A stretch of 64,000 nucleotides of DNA, taken from NCBI GenBank assembly GCA_023897205.1, contig JAHWDD010000004.1, positions 2,542,001-2,606,000 on the forward strand, read 5' to 3'. The notes under the pieces are model-generated. The model made no database searches and had not been told where the DNA came from. It saw nothing but the letters and a program-made list of their open reading frames with translations. Position numbers and translations under genes: made by a program. This DNA is from Exophiala sp. HKRS030. Lineage: Eukaryota > Ascomycota > Eurotiomycetes > Chaetothyriales > Herpotrichiellaceae. This document shows, piece after piece, positions 22,715 to 34,250 of the stretch (its first letter is position 1; each line of letters begins with the position of its first letter).

Positions 22715-23737
22715 TCACGCCTGATGTTCAGAACTGCGTGCGTTAATGAGTGGAGCAGCATGTCGCGGCTGACGGCCTTCAAGCTTTGCCAGATGATTCT
22801 CCGTGATATACGCCTGCTTCCGAGCTTTCTCTAGTTCCTCTGTCAATGTAGTGCGTCCAGAAGTATGACGGACACCTCGTGAGGCACCGCCGTCAGGAGC
22901 ATACATCCAGGTTCCGATTCTCTTCCACGCCTGAACAGCTTCCTCATTCGAGCAAGCATTGCTGATTGAATACGAGAATTTGGTTCCGATTGCGTCCTCA
23001 AAAAAGTCTCCTTTGCGGAGTTTCGGAAACGTATCCAGTATCTCATAGTACTTGGTCACCGAAGCCAAATGCGGTCTGTCGTAGAAATGGAGATTGGCAA
23101 TAAGATCTGAGTCGCATGCTGAACCATGCCTCATGGCTTTGGCAGCATCAAAGACAGCACGAAGCCGGACGTTTGAATTGCCCATCGTCAGCTCGTATCG
23201 CTTGAAATGCCTTGCCACAAAAGTGATGTAGTTTACGTCGGGCTCGTCTTGCAATATTGTGAGTAGTTGCTGAATTGGTGGTTCGATCTCAAAAACCCAA
23301 TCGTGCTGTAGCACCAGGACAAAAGGCGTAGAACAACATTTGAGCGCACTCACAACACTCAATGCAAACCCTTGGCGAGTTTGATGCTGAATAAATGTCA
23401 CACACCGCTCTCCTTCGATTCTGCTAGTCATGGCTTCAGATGCAGCTTCCTGGACCACTGGAACATCTGGGTGCGAGAAAAGTCGTTTGACATTTGCAAT
23501 GTACGCAGGATAAGCTTCTGCCATTTGCAGGGGCACTTGGCCTTTCTTCAATCGTCCATCTCGGTATTTGTCGTTTTGGCATACCGTGAAGCCATCGAAG
23601 GTAATGATTATTGGCACAGTAGACAAGCTAGGAGGAAGAGACCGGAGAACGCCACTGATCAGTTCTGTAGATGGTATGGACGGAGTAGGAGATGTCGTTA
23701 GGATAATTGTCAGCTTTTCACCCAGTCCATGGGACAT
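22715..23737 (-). CDS. Putative glycosyltransferase (GT-A-like), family uncertain
   Basis: A single exon of 340 aa from the ATG at 23737. It begins with a beta strand (Leu-Thr-Ile-Ile-Leu-Thr-Thr-Ser) and a second one ending Ile-Thr-Phe-Asp-Gly-Phe. Then comes a central Phe-Val-Leu-Val-Leu-Gln-His-Asp-Trp-Val-Phe segment where GT-A enzymes carry an acidic pair such as Glu-Asp-Asp-Trp. A late Phe-Phe-Glu-Asp-Ala-Ile-Gly-Thr could provide the catalytic-base region. No signal peptide or membrane span is evident, so a cytosolic place is likely. The nucleotide-sugar transferase assignment rests on this layout only; acceptor and donor cannot be told. It lies between a frameshifted GT2 gene and a decayed sugar acetyltransferase. 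Confidence 0.72.
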   Translation of the reverse strand: MSHGLGEKLTIILTTSPTPSIPSTELISGVLRSLPPSLSTVPIIITFDGFTVCQNDKYRDGRLKKGQVPLQMAEAYPAYIANVKRLFSHPDVPVVQEAASEAMTSRIEGERCVTFIQHQTRQGFALSVVSALKCCSTPFVLVLQHDWVFEIEPPIQQLLTILQDEPDVNYITFVARHFKRYELTMGNSNVRLRAVFDAAKAMRHGSACDSDLIANLHFYDRPHLASVTKYYEILDTFPKLRKGDFFEDAIGTKFSYSISNACSNEEAVQAWKRIGTWMYAPDGGASRGVRHTSGRTTLTEELEKARKQAYITENHLAKLEGRQPRHAAPLINARSSEHQA

Positions 23738-23954
23738 GGCTCGTCGCTCGAGTGCAGCCAGTCACTAGCCTCCGATCTCAGGTTCTGGCAAAGATGCATA
23801 TGAATGTTCAATGGGTGAACGTCAGAAGTACTTTTTGGTGAATGTTGAATCGAGGTAGACAATGATGTTTGGAAGCTCAAAAATTGGTGGTGAGGCCAAA
23901 TGTCACGTGAGGATTTTCGCATTTGGTTTTTCTATGGTGCGTCTCGAGACACCT

Positions 23955-24829
23955 TTATATATTGAGCTCAAATAACCGCAATCTCTTCCTTATCCCCGCC
24001 GTCAAATGTATTCGGTTCAACAGTCCTGTGGTTGAACCAATATCGTTGATGATATATACTCGAGCTCTTCTACACGCGCAACACTCTTTATGACTTTGAC
24101 AGCTGAAGGGCGAAATGTCTTTCGTCACCACACTGTCGGGTGATCCGTCTCCTATGGTGACACCACGTAGAACGATCGTACCCCCACCAATCCAACAGTC
24201 ATTCCCAATGGTCACTGCGTTGCCGAAAAGATGGACACAGATGGGCCAAGGAAGGCTCGATCTCCAGTGGTAACTAGTCCATAGTCCACTGACCAGACTG
24301 GGACCAGCACATCGATCTCAGTCTCGACCTTGTATTCGTAATGGTTGTGATACACTAGTGCACTTGAACCCGACAAACCAGGGCCCTCGACGGTGGTGCG
24401 TGTCCGGTCCAACCTTGCCAAAGGGCCACCTCGAGCATTTTTTGACAGTCCTCTGCCAGGTTCTGTGAGGTTGCTTCGTCTGGGAAGTAATCGGTATACT
24501 TTTTGGCCAGGCGCCGGCCCGGGCTCGTAGTCTAGCATCGCTCAATTCCGGTGCAAACTGATTGTATCTAAGTGCGTATTCTGGCAGATCGTCGCGTTCG
24601 AGAAGACTAACGCCATGCCGGATAATATTCGTTCGTAGTTAGTCTTCGCACCATAGAACATGAGGGAGGGATCTTGCGGCCTCAATTGCTCCAGGGTTCT
24701 GTGTCGTGCTTGCCATCTTCGACGATATTGGCAACGTTCTCGGGCGAATCTGGCTTCTTGACGCTCTCTGGACACCAGCAGCTGGATAGTTATGTATTCA
24801 AACGAACTGGCCCCCACCATTTTCATCAC
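23955..24829 (-). pseudogene. Decayed maltose/galactoside O-acetyltransferase (LacA/NodL-type)
   Basis: Fragments in at least two frames line up, in order, with a hexapeptide-repeat sugar acetyltransferase. An N-terminal piece carries Thr-Asn-Tyr-Glu-Arg-Ile-Leu-Ser-Gly, like the maltose-acetyltransferase N-terminal domain. A middle piece has Gly-Asp-Arg-Ala-Phe-Leu-Gly-Pro-Ser-Val-Ser-Ile. A last piece has Ile-Gly-Asn-Asp-Cys-Trp-Ile-Gly-Gly-Gly and Ser-Val-Val-Thr-Lys-Asp. Between the middle and last pieces a stop occurs near 24212, and roughly 20 codons of the family pattern (the His-Pro loop region with the catalytic His) are missing. The six-residue repeat is also shortened after Gly-Asp-Gly. 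Ordinary introns do not account for these breaks. Acetyl-CoA:sugar acetyl transfer is the ancestral activity; this copy should be dead. Confidence 0.7.
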
Positions 24830-26538
24830 TTTCTTGGTGGATCCACTAACTTTTATAGGAAAGTTGATCTATATGGGGCAGTGATGGAATGGTAGTATGA
24901 TAATCAACAGAGCTTGACGGCTCCATACTACTTTTAGCTTAAAAGAACGACAAGATATTGTAGAGAGAAAAGCAGGGGATCCTGCCAAGGATGCTAGCAG
25001 TTGGCTGATGAACAAGAAGTAAATAGAGAGACATCCAATGAATGAAGTTTTGCAAGAAGTGTGTAATGAAGTCCTAGTTACAGGGTTGATCTGACACCCT
25101 GTGAATGTCGGGCACGAGTGTCAGGCAGCAAGAGTAACTAAGCGGTGACTTTTAACAGGGAAAGAGTCTCTACGTGCAGAGTACCTCTGAGTTCGAGGTT
25201 GAATTACCTGAGTGCTTCCCCCCGTCTACTCCTGTTATAGAAACTCGAATCACTTTCAGCCAAGTTTAACAACCGCATTTGTGAGGTTCTTCGACTGGCC
25301 GAGGGAACTTTTGGTTCTAAAGTTAATATAGCAAGCAAATACAGTTGCAGGAGGACTACAGTGATCACACAAGATTCAACGACCAATTTTCAATCAACTG
25401 CTCACCGCGGAGAATGTCACTATGTGGCAATATGAAAGCTTTTTACGCTTTTAAAGCCTCGTCTTGAAATTATTTCTTGGAACTCAGCACTTGAAATATC
25501 ATCATTATACCTTCTTGACTTCCTTAAACGTAATACCTAGTATTTTCAAGTCATCAATTCTAAGCAAAAATACAGTTCAACTGTCGGAAATCAATCACAT
25601 TCACCATTGATCAAGACATTCCGAATCTAACATTAGAATACTACGAGAGCCAACAAATTTTACTTTGAATAATTATGAGCGCCGAATACTTTCATTGGAT
25701 AATCCAGTTTTTCGCTTCGAGAGATAGCTTTTATTCCCATCTAAAAACGCAATACCATATTTGCCTAATGAGAACATAAGCGCTAGCATGCATTTTTGTA
25801 GTGCATTTGCCGACATAAATTTATGGCTTATTTACAGACTCCTCGAACTACAGTATTTCCGTGCCTCTTCCATACAGTCAATCAGTTAGGACCAGCTAGG
25901 AGGATTTTTTATTTGAGTATCGGTAAGTTTCAATGTGATTGTTCATTTTGCCATGCGGAAAAACTGCACTGCAACAACTCTTGAGAGTGCAAAGCAATCT
26001 TCGGGGAAGCATGATAAAGTCCCTTTAGTCGATGGCATCCCCTGGATTGTAGAAAGATTGAGGAGTAGACTAGGTCTCCTTTATTGTTTCTTGCCAAGTT
26101 TTCCCTTCACATTGACCATCTCGCGGAAATGAGGGTGTTCACAGGGGCAGGCCACCACTACTTGACGAGATTCGCGGGCCATGGGACGAGAAGGTTCCGT
26201 GAAGCAGGAGACTATGAGAAAGGAGATCACTGATCTCGGGGGAGGGATCCCACCTGATGAAGATCAATTACCAGTGTCGAGGTGTGGGACGCGAAACCAG
26301 GACAGGACTGGCTATTCACTAGGCTATATATACTATACCTCATTCACCTTCGCCGCCGACGTGATCTTGCTTTCCACACCAACCCCGAAACAGACAAAAG
26401 TATATATTGGGAGAGTATAGGTGAATATTCATTCCATTTTGTCCTCACTCTGCAATGGCTATCACTGGAAACTAAGAGCAGCAATATACGGCAGTCTTCA
26501 TCACTACAATAAGGTGCGGAGTACTAGTCTAGTCTGCA
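24830..26538. other. AT-rich gene-free island
   Basis: Clearly more AT-rich than its surroundings by eye, most of all 25200-25950. No coding frame of interest. A 7-bp inverted repeat with a 9-base loop lies at 25080-25102. Composition and the neighbouring pseudogene suggest old, mutated sequence (a transposon relic or RIP-affected DNA), but no element is recognisable. A TACGGAGTAC-like word lies near 26515. Confidence 0.5.
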
Positions 26539-28273
26539 CTAAATTTTCTCAAATACAATCTTACAACACTGCCCTTTAGGTCGACTGGCAATGATCTGAT
26601 CCTCCATTTCCATATCGCTGTCCATCCTGGATGAAACTGTCGTTCGATACTTGGAATATACTTCACGGAGAAGAATCTTCATCTCTGCAATCGCCAGGCT
26701 GTAAAAACCACGTGAGTCAGCTTCATGATTCTTAACGACCAAAGAGAAAAACTTACTGTCTTCCCAGGCAACCTCTCCCGCCGACACCAAAGGCAAAGAA
26801 CCAACGGTTCCTTTCCGCGACGGCCTGGGCGTCATCGTCGTCGTTGAGCCAACGTTCCGGTCGGAATTGAAGCGGCTCAGGAAAGACATTGGGATCCTTG
26901 TGGATCGTATAAGGTTGGCAGCTCACGATCGTGCCTCCGGGCATGAAGAAGCCCTCTATGACGCTGCCCTCCTGTGGGACGTGGCGAGGGAACGACATTG
27001 GGATCGGCGGGAAGCACCGGAGACCCTCTTTGATGACCGCATCCAGATAGGGCAATTGGTCGAACGGGGTCGCGGGATTCTCAATCAACTCTTTGCGCAA
27101 GAGTGATTGTACGCGCTGCGATTCGGGATTCGGCAACGAAAGATGATGCATCAGAAAACACAACCCGTCGCCCGTGGTGTCGACCCCGGCAGCCAGGTGG
27201 TCTTTACATTCTGCAGGCACGGCGTATGATGGCATGTTGGTCGCTTTCGCCTGAGCTTGTAGTTTGGACAAGAGGCTGAACGGAGACGGGTTGGGAGTTG
27301 CACTCGCGCCCAGGACGTATTCGTTCGACAACGGTGCCGGTTTGGGTGGATTGAAATAATGAATAATGTCCGAAGCCCACGGCATGTAGTAGAGCGCGAC
27401 GTTGCCTGTTCAGAAAAGTGTGATCAATCAGTATCGAGATTGGAAAATGTTTGTGCCCCGACGGCGATGGTTCGATCATACTCACTTTTCAGGCTGTCGT
27501 GGTAGGAAAGTTCCTTCATCAAGCGGTAATCCTTTTCATCTCTGTTTGCATGTGTACCGCGTGGATGGAAAAGCTGATGGGTCACGCCGTCAAGTGCGAA
27601 GCAATGAAGGTAGACCTTGTTATTTCATTCAGCATGTGAACATTCCAGAAAGCGATGAATCTCCCCCAAACTCACATATATATCGGCATAACCCTGTGTA
27701 ATGCATGCCTTTGTACATTGGTTCAGAAAATCTTTGGCATGTTCCGAGATCCCACTCAGAATATCAGGTTTCATGACGTTGCTGTTGGCATATCGATCTG
27801 CTAGATATCTTTTCATATAGCTATGCTGTGGTTGATTTTGTCAGTTTTGTCATAAACCAACTTCCAGAGACATACATCTCCAGAGCAATCACGGTGGTAG
27901 TAGTACATACGTCACCTCGAATGAGGGTCGAGAACAAGGTCCTTGTGTTGAATTGGGTGAAGAGAGAGTAGAAAGGAGTCTTGTCGTACCCACTGCCTCC
28001 GGACATGTAAATTTCTTTGATGGCATCGACAGTGGCGAATGAGACTTCGTCTGGGGATAAGCGGACTACAGGGCCGTATCTCTGGTGTAAATCATGGATA
28101 TACAGTCGTCGTCCGTGAGTGAATTCCTTGTACTTGAGAACCAATGAGGTGAAGTTTGTGTACCATTGACCGGGTACTTTGGCCAACGGCGACCGTATCT
28201 TGAGTGCGGTGTTGATCAGACCGGCAATAATGAGTAGATATGGCAGAAGCCACAATGCTCCGATGATGAGCAT
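26539..28273 (-). CDS. Cytochrome P450 monooxygenase
   Basis: Five exons, 28273-27911, 27825-27676, 27615-27486, 27405-26757 and 26698-26539, sum to 483 aa. An N-terminal membrane anchor (residues about 2-22) and a Pro hinge lead into the catalytic domain. The I-helix shows Ala-Gly-Val-Asp-Thr-Thr-Gly. The K-helix has Glu-Gly-Leu-Arg, and Pro-Glu-Arg-Trp follows. The haem loop is Phe-Gly-Val-Gly-Gly-Arg-Gly-Cys-Leu-Gly-Arg, with the ligand Cys followed across the last intron by His-Leu-Ala-Ile-Ala-Glu-Met. All key residues are present, so it looks functional. It is an ER-bound mixed-function oxidase of unknown substrate. It is divergent from an MFS transporter with a Zn2Cys6 regulator just beyond, a layout typical of small detoxification or metabolite units. 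The CYP family cannot be assigned by eye. Confidence 0.92.
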
Positions 28274-29038
28274 GATGATGATGGTGTTGACTTTGCTTCT
28301 TTAATGCTCAGTGTACGACTTCAGTCACTCGATTCAAAGGCACCCAGGAGCATCAGACCATTGACCACGCTGGACAATGTCGTTCCCACTGGACATGTAC
28401 CATGGACCTCAAAATATATATAAGTTGGGACCATAGACTGGACTGTTACTTGAGACGAGTTTGAAATTCGTATGGATTCGTTGACAAGATTTGTCTCGTC
28501 AGAAGGGGAAGTTCAGAGCGACACAACTTGCTCGAAGCCTTGTCGGTGATACACTCACAATGCTGGAGCAACGGAATGGCTGAACAGAGAAAGATGAGGC
28601 GACAGACTATAGTCTCGACTTCGGCAAAGATCCCGGTCGAACAATGGTTTGAGAATAGTATTTCAACATTGATTTCATATCGTTGTGGTCGTTATCTCGT
28701 CCATCTCCTCGCCCTTCTCCGTTTGAACTAGTGCCAAAACAACCCCCAGGGATCCATCCAGAACAGACACCAATCAACACTTGGACTCAGCAGGCCCTTG
28801 ATGGCATCTCCCCAAGTTTCCCTGTTGGGTTTGGCATCACGACGAATTGACCACCCTGTCTGTTCGTACTAGCGGAATAGACACCAGGAGGATCTAGTGG
28901 AAAGCGACATTGCTTATCTAGACTTCAAGCCGTGCTAGTGTCCACGCGAGAAGGTACATATAGAGGTCCATGGGAAGTGCCACGCGTCGCCGCAAAATGA
29001 GAACTTCCTGACCAAGGCCCTATTCAATTGCCTGCACT
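28274..29038. promoter_or_regulatory. Divergent promoter between P450 and MFS genes
   Basis: 765 bases between two head-to-head ATGs. TATA-like words occur on each side: 28414-28423, about 145 bases upstream of the P450 start, and near 28957-28965, about 75 bases upstream of the MFS start. The nearby Zn2Cys6 regulator is the natural candidate to bind here; no site is identified with confidence. Confidence 0.5.
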
Positions 29039-30871
29039 ATGTCTTCTAAGATGACCATCGGCCATGGGGGGTTTGATCAAGACAACGGTATTGGCACCTC
29101 ATCTCCTGGAGACAACACTCACGGATTGTCCGAAGAAGCAGCTGTGAAGCCACGGGTGCCAACCCCGACGAACGATGTTCTTGACCCTCTGAACTGGTCG
29201 ACAATCATGAAGTACAACATCATTGCAATCGTTTGCTTCTTCTACTTCCTGTTGACATACTTGACAACGGCTCCTGTTCCATCATTTTCATTGTTGGAAA
29301 AGCAGTTCGATGCGTCCTACAACCAAGTGAACTGGTCGTTCGGCATATCCGCCTTTGGTCTCGCCTTCGGCCCTCTCGTGACGTCGTCGCTAGCTGAAAC
29401 TTACGGACGTCGAGTTGTCACCATCGTTTCAACCTCAACTGCAGTGCTCGCAAGTGGCTGCACATCCATCAAAGGCCAATCAATTGGCCAATATATGGCA
29501 GCGAGGTTCTTCCAAGGCTTCGCCGCTGGCCCAGCAGCGAACGTTGGCTTGAGTATCATCAACGACATCTCTTGGGAGCACGAAAGAGGTTTCCGTATTG
29601 GCTTGTGGGCAATGTCGGCGAACATCGGGAGTGTACTTGGTGGACTCCGTACGTGTCTCGCATCTCGTTTATTGGTCTTTTTTGACTCTTCACAGTCGGC
29701 GGATTCATAGCCACTGTCAACCAATATTGGGTGGCTTATCATGTCACGATAGCATTCGCCTTTCTTCTCGTCTGGGAGGTGCTCTTCCTGCCAGAAACGC
29801 AATACCCCCGTACTGTTGTCGTCGAATATGAACGCCAACGTGGAGTATCCGAGGGAGACTCATCACTTGACATCCAAAGGACCAAAAAACTTCCTTGGCT
29901 GGTGAGATATTTCTGAATCTCTCCCACTACTTCAAATGCTGACCACAGCGCAGAATATTCGCAAAATCCCAGGTGTACCACATCCGAAGCCATGGGAGAC
30001 GTTGATAACCTTTTGCAAGCTCTGGGCGTATCCCAGACTTGCTATAAGTGTTTGTGGTTACATTTTTCTCCATTATTGGTGGTATGTTCCTTTCACACTT
30101 CACCTGGCACACGAAGTGGATGCTAATTGCTTGGAGGATTGTCGCTCTCCTCACAATGATTCCGGCTGCGTACTCTGAGTACAGAATCCAGATCCAAGGT
30201 CTATTTTTTACTGGACCTCTGATCGGCGTTATATTTGCAGAACTTTTCTGCTCTGGACGGTTGAGCGACCACATTGTAACTCGTCTGTCACAGAGGAATG
30301 GTGGTATACGTACCCCAGAGATGCGACTTTGGCTTGGTTATCCTGGTGCCCTGTTGTCGGCCGTTGGCTTGGCCGTCTGGGGTGCTTCGGTGCAAATGGG
30401 TTGGCATTGGATCGTTGGCCAGGTCGCCCTTTTCCTTTTCGCTGTTGGACTTCAGGCCGGCAATACGACATTAACAACATATATCGTCGACAGCTACCCC
30501 GAACACGCCATCGAGGTCATCACATTTTACTCAGTGGTCATCAACGTAAGTGCAGTCCAGATCGTGTTCGGTCGAATTTTTGCCAATAACCGGGACAGAT
30601 GTCGGCTTTTATTGTGCCATGGTACATTTACGACTGGACAGATGCTGTTGGTAAGTAAACCCATGTATCGCTTTCCGAGCTTGTTGACTGACTCGAATCT
30701 TCAATAGGATATGGCTGGTGCTTTGGCACACAGGCTATCGTTTGTGCGGTGTGTCTGCCAGTGACATATCTGATTCTCCAAGGTCGGCAATGGAATAAGC
30801 CAATTGTGCTAACGTCTGATGAGCCGAGAAACGGCTTACAAATGGAGAATATTGAGCCGGAGAAGACGTAA
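29039..30871 (+). CDS. MFS transporter, DHA1-like
   Basis: Six exons, 29039-29648, 29696-29901, 29954-30081, 30137-30545, 30599-30650 and 30708-30871, sum to 522 aa. A polar N-terminus of about 60 residues ends in Asp-Pro-Leu-Asn-Trp, typical of fungal drug:H+ antiporters. The loop 2-3 motif appears as Glu-Thr-Tyr-Gly-Arg-Arg, and Ala-Arg-Phe-Phe-Gln-Gly gives the TM4 motif. About twelve hydrophobic segments are spread over the exons, and the very small exon 5 encodes part of TM11 onwards. Plasma-membrane export of a toxic or self-made compound is the likely role; substrate unknown. It is divergent from the P450 and convergent with the Zn2Cys6 regulator. Confidence 0.9.
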
Positions 30872-31019
30872 GGATCAGTGCAGATTTGTCCGCTGCGAGA
30901 ACGCGTTCCTCCATGTGTGCCGCGGAGAGACTCATGAGAATCCCGCCGACCATGTAGGCATTATTAGTATGGCAGAAAGTCCCAGCCACGTGCAGCTAAG
31001 CATTTGTCAATACAAGAAT

Positions 31020-32832
31020 TCAGAAAAAGACGTTGAACGTACTTGAAAAGCTTTCCCAGCTGGTTTTACCATCAGCTGATGCCCACCAAAAGTCCTCCAG
31101 CACCTCCAAGGCTCGTTTCATATTAGGAAGATGCAGGTGATTGTACATTTCTTTCAACAGCACTATAATTTTACCACGATCGGTGCCACGAGCTTCACAT
31201 CCAGCAGTGAACAGTGGAGTGGTGAGTAACGTTAGTGGTGACAGTGTGGCGGCAGGTTTAATCCTGCTAACACAGTCGATAATCCTCTTGACGCAATCCT
31301 GAATCAGCGGAGAGTCGGAGGAAAGCAGCCGTATTTGTCGATGAATATGTATGAGTGCAGTGTGTTGGTAGGCCTCGTTACAAAGAAGAAATTCTTCGAA
31401 CTCTTTAACAGATAGACCAGGTGGTCCTGAAACATTGTACACTGCTGTTCCTGATCTGTCACGGGTGATCATGCCTTGAATCAACATCTCGAGTCTATCA
31501 GCCATGCGCAGAAATTCTGCTTCGGAAAGCTGGGGACGAAGGCCAGGGCCTTTGGTCCGACGACGTCTTTCCCGTGCAAGTGCACCTATCTCTCTGAGAG
31601 CGCCCGCAAGGTCATCAGTACAGCCAGTATATGCGTCAATGCATGTCTGAGAATCGTTTGGACCACATAGGCTACGGGGCCCCGAGAAGTCCGGTGATTC
31701 TTCCGCTAGACCCTCGGGTGTGAGGGCTACAAGCGCTTCCGTAATATTGTACCATCGACGTAGAAAAGGAAGTGAGGGATCTTTCTTAATATCCTGGATA
31801 CCCCTCTCCCATTCCATTGACGAGAAAAGCGCTTTTGCTCCTAAGAAATGGGATCTCCATGTTCTGAGGGTGGGTGAGCCAGAGATGGCCTCACACAAAA
31901 ACAAAGTGCGGATAGTCGCTAGCTTCGGACCTAGCGAATCTCCTGCAGGCTTCTGAAGCTCTCTTCGTAAGTGTGCGATACTAGTGGTAGTGAAATGAGC
32001 CACATCGTCCTTTCCGTTGTCTCCCAGCGTATTGTGAGCGTTGAACATGAATGAATTTCGATGAATGGCTGCAAGTGCAAGTGTTGCATGAAGTAGAGCC
32101 TGATTTACGACAGCCATGGGGAGTATTACTTCGCAGACTTCTTGATGTACCAAGCTATGGGTTGCTAGTGCCCGAGAAGCATTGTACATGAAGTATTGGA
32201 GCAAATGACGGTCACTTGGGGCCATAAAGGACAATGGATCGACAGACATAGGAATAGCAAGATCGAAGTCACTGCTATTGAGATTCTGGGTTGACTGCAT
32301 TGAGGAGGCTTGCTGCTGACTGGACGAGAAGGAGCTGTCTGATGTTGAGTCGAGTTCCGCGTCGGGTGGTGGAGCGGGTGCCACAGGTGTCAAGCGGTTT
32401 GAAGAGTAGACGAATCCCCCATCGAATATAGCTATCATCATGGTCAGTATACACAATATGAGCGGATGAAAGATGATAACGCAACATCCTCGGCCGAGAA
32501 CATGGTCCACAATCAATATATCAAGTTACTTCCCGTATGACTCGTACCAGACATTGCGCCAGCATCACCATGCGGGAAGGTATGATGAATTGACCCAGGG
32601 CGATTGCAAACATACCAATTCTTCGAGCTCCATCTTCGGAACCCCGCTGTGATAGACAGGACCCAAATCGAGACCGGACGAAAGGCCGCCCGCCAAACCT
32701 GAGTCGTTTCTCGTATATACAATCTGTTCCGTCTCTCACACAGCGGGCACACTTAGGGGACGATTCGTCACACTTTTGCCTTCGCTTCTTGCACCGAGAG
32801 CATCCGTTCCAGGATCGAGGCGCGGGCGTCAT
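31020..32832 (-). CDS. Zn2Cys6 fungal-type transcription factor
   Basis: Two exons, 32832-32616 and 32431-31020, give 542 aa. The DNA-binding cluster begins at residue 10 and has spacing C-x2-C-x6-C-x6-C-x2-C-x6-C, with basic residues after the second Cys. The rest is a long helical middle region typical of fungal-specific regulators (Pfam Fungal_trans_2-like), with Leu-rich segments. The start ATG at 32832 lies just before the cluster. The 3' end is ambiguous: a GTACGT donor near 31040 and a TTAG acceptor near 30994 could replace the last few residues with a short alternative tail. Its position next to the P450/MFS pair suggests it is their local regulator (inference). Confidence 0.87.
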
Positions 32833-33263
32833 TCTTCTGGCAGATGGCGCTGTTGGGCAGAAGTCGCGAGTGGACACCTCTTGGATCTGATCATCTTCAA
32901 AGGGTGCTGTCGTGCTCGCAACGGAGAAGGAGAGAAATGAGTGAACGTAAGAGGAATTGATGTATAACGTTGGTGACTAAAGGTCTATGTGAGTTCTGAC
33001 CATCGTTATCCGACACTAAACCGCAAGGGGAATGATGAAGCGACGCTTTTACTTCGGAGATGCCCGTGACATGTGTGTGCAAATGCAACAGCTTCGACAC
33101 GGTCCTAGACATGTGCAGCTGCCACGCCGTCAATGATTGTATCTACCCAAGGACTGCACTTTCTATCATCGTAGATCAAGACAACAGAGAATCAGCCGTT
33201 GCACGAAAACATTGACTTGGTAGACTTTGAGGGTTTGAATACGCTGCCAGAACATCACCAGCC
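32833..33263. other. Divergent promoter region between regulator and HRI1
   Basis: 430 bases between opposite starts. No gene or strong motif recognised. Confidence 0.55.
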
Positions 33264-34036
33264 ATGTCGTCCCGACTCTCTACCCGTGTCAGTATACGCT
33301 GGGTGCCTGGAGAGCCGTCGGAGCCCACAGACACGTTGGTCATGAGTGTAGGCGGCTGGTATGTCGATCTTCGTATTACAAAGTCGGATGGATCTATCGA
33401 CTGGGCGATGGCTGGAGAGAGACTCATCTTGTCTCAAGAGCCTCGTAAGTCCAAGTATCTTCCAGCAACTTGCAAAGGCCACAAAGCGGCATGCCCGATG
33501 TGAGAGCGAGCATCTGACTGATCTTCTCGCCAGTCACTTGCCAATGGACGCATTGGATCGATTCGAGGGGATACACGGAACCTGATGTAGGTAGCTTCAA
33601 GCCTGGGTCAGAAGCCACGGACAGCGTCGAGACGGGGAGCATGGTAAATCCCGAAACCAACCAGTTGACTCCATATGAAGAAGTCTGGAGGACCTTATCT
33701 GCATCATCTACCGACACCTTTGCCTTTGCATGGATACTTCGTAGCACGGACGGAAAGACATTTCTTGGGAGAGTGGGAGGTGACTTCTTGGGCTTGAAGG
33801 GAGGGGAAGAAGGGCCGGTAGGAGCGAAGGGATTCTGCGCGAGGAGAGAGAAATGGGATCAAGGACGAGCTTGCTGGAACACCGAGCATGAGGCCGGAAA
33901 CATGACGAGAATTGATAGTCTACCCAAAATGGCGCAGGGCAAGGACTTCGAGTGGGAACCAAGCTGCAAGATAGGTGACACTGTCGACGCGTTCGGAGGC
34001 AAATATGTTGTCTGTGCGATCGAAAAGCTTGCTTGA
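33264..34036 (+). CDS. HRI1: Hri1 family protein
   Basis: Two exons, 33264-33444 and 33534-34036, with a GTAAGT...CCAG intron of 89 nt, give 227 aa. The N-terminus (Ser-Thr-Arg-Val-Ser-Ile-Arg-Trp with Pro-Gly-Glu-Pro-Ser-Glu-Pro-Thr) and the block Trp-Ile-Asp-Ser-Arg-Gly-Tyr-Thr-Glu-Pro-Asp-Val-Gly are hallmarks of fungal Hri1 homologues. A Tyr-Glu-Glu-Val-Trp-Arg segment and repeated beta strands follow. Yeast Hri1 is a small two-barrel, lipocalin-like protein that was found with Hrr25 and Sec63; its biochemical function is not settled. Cytosolic, as no signal or membrane span is seen. Confidence 0.85.
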
Positions 34037-34250
34037 AGGGTCCGACTACGAATCTTTCTTGTCGAAAATACAACAAGTAGTTGATAGTCCGTGGTCGTCA
34101 CCGTTACAAAGGTGGGCAAGGTGTGTTTAGCAATGGTGCACGTGATCAAATTTGGTTGCCACGGAGATGCACTGTAAATACATCACCGGCTTTACATCGG
34201 GGCTGCAATTCAACAAGATACTCCCTACACAGCAAAGGATGAGTAGTTGA

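Noticed and set aside
26539..32832. Full secondary-metabolite cluster
   Set aside because: No polyketide synthase, NRPS, terpene cyclase or similar backbone gene lies in the window; only tailoring, export and control genes are present.
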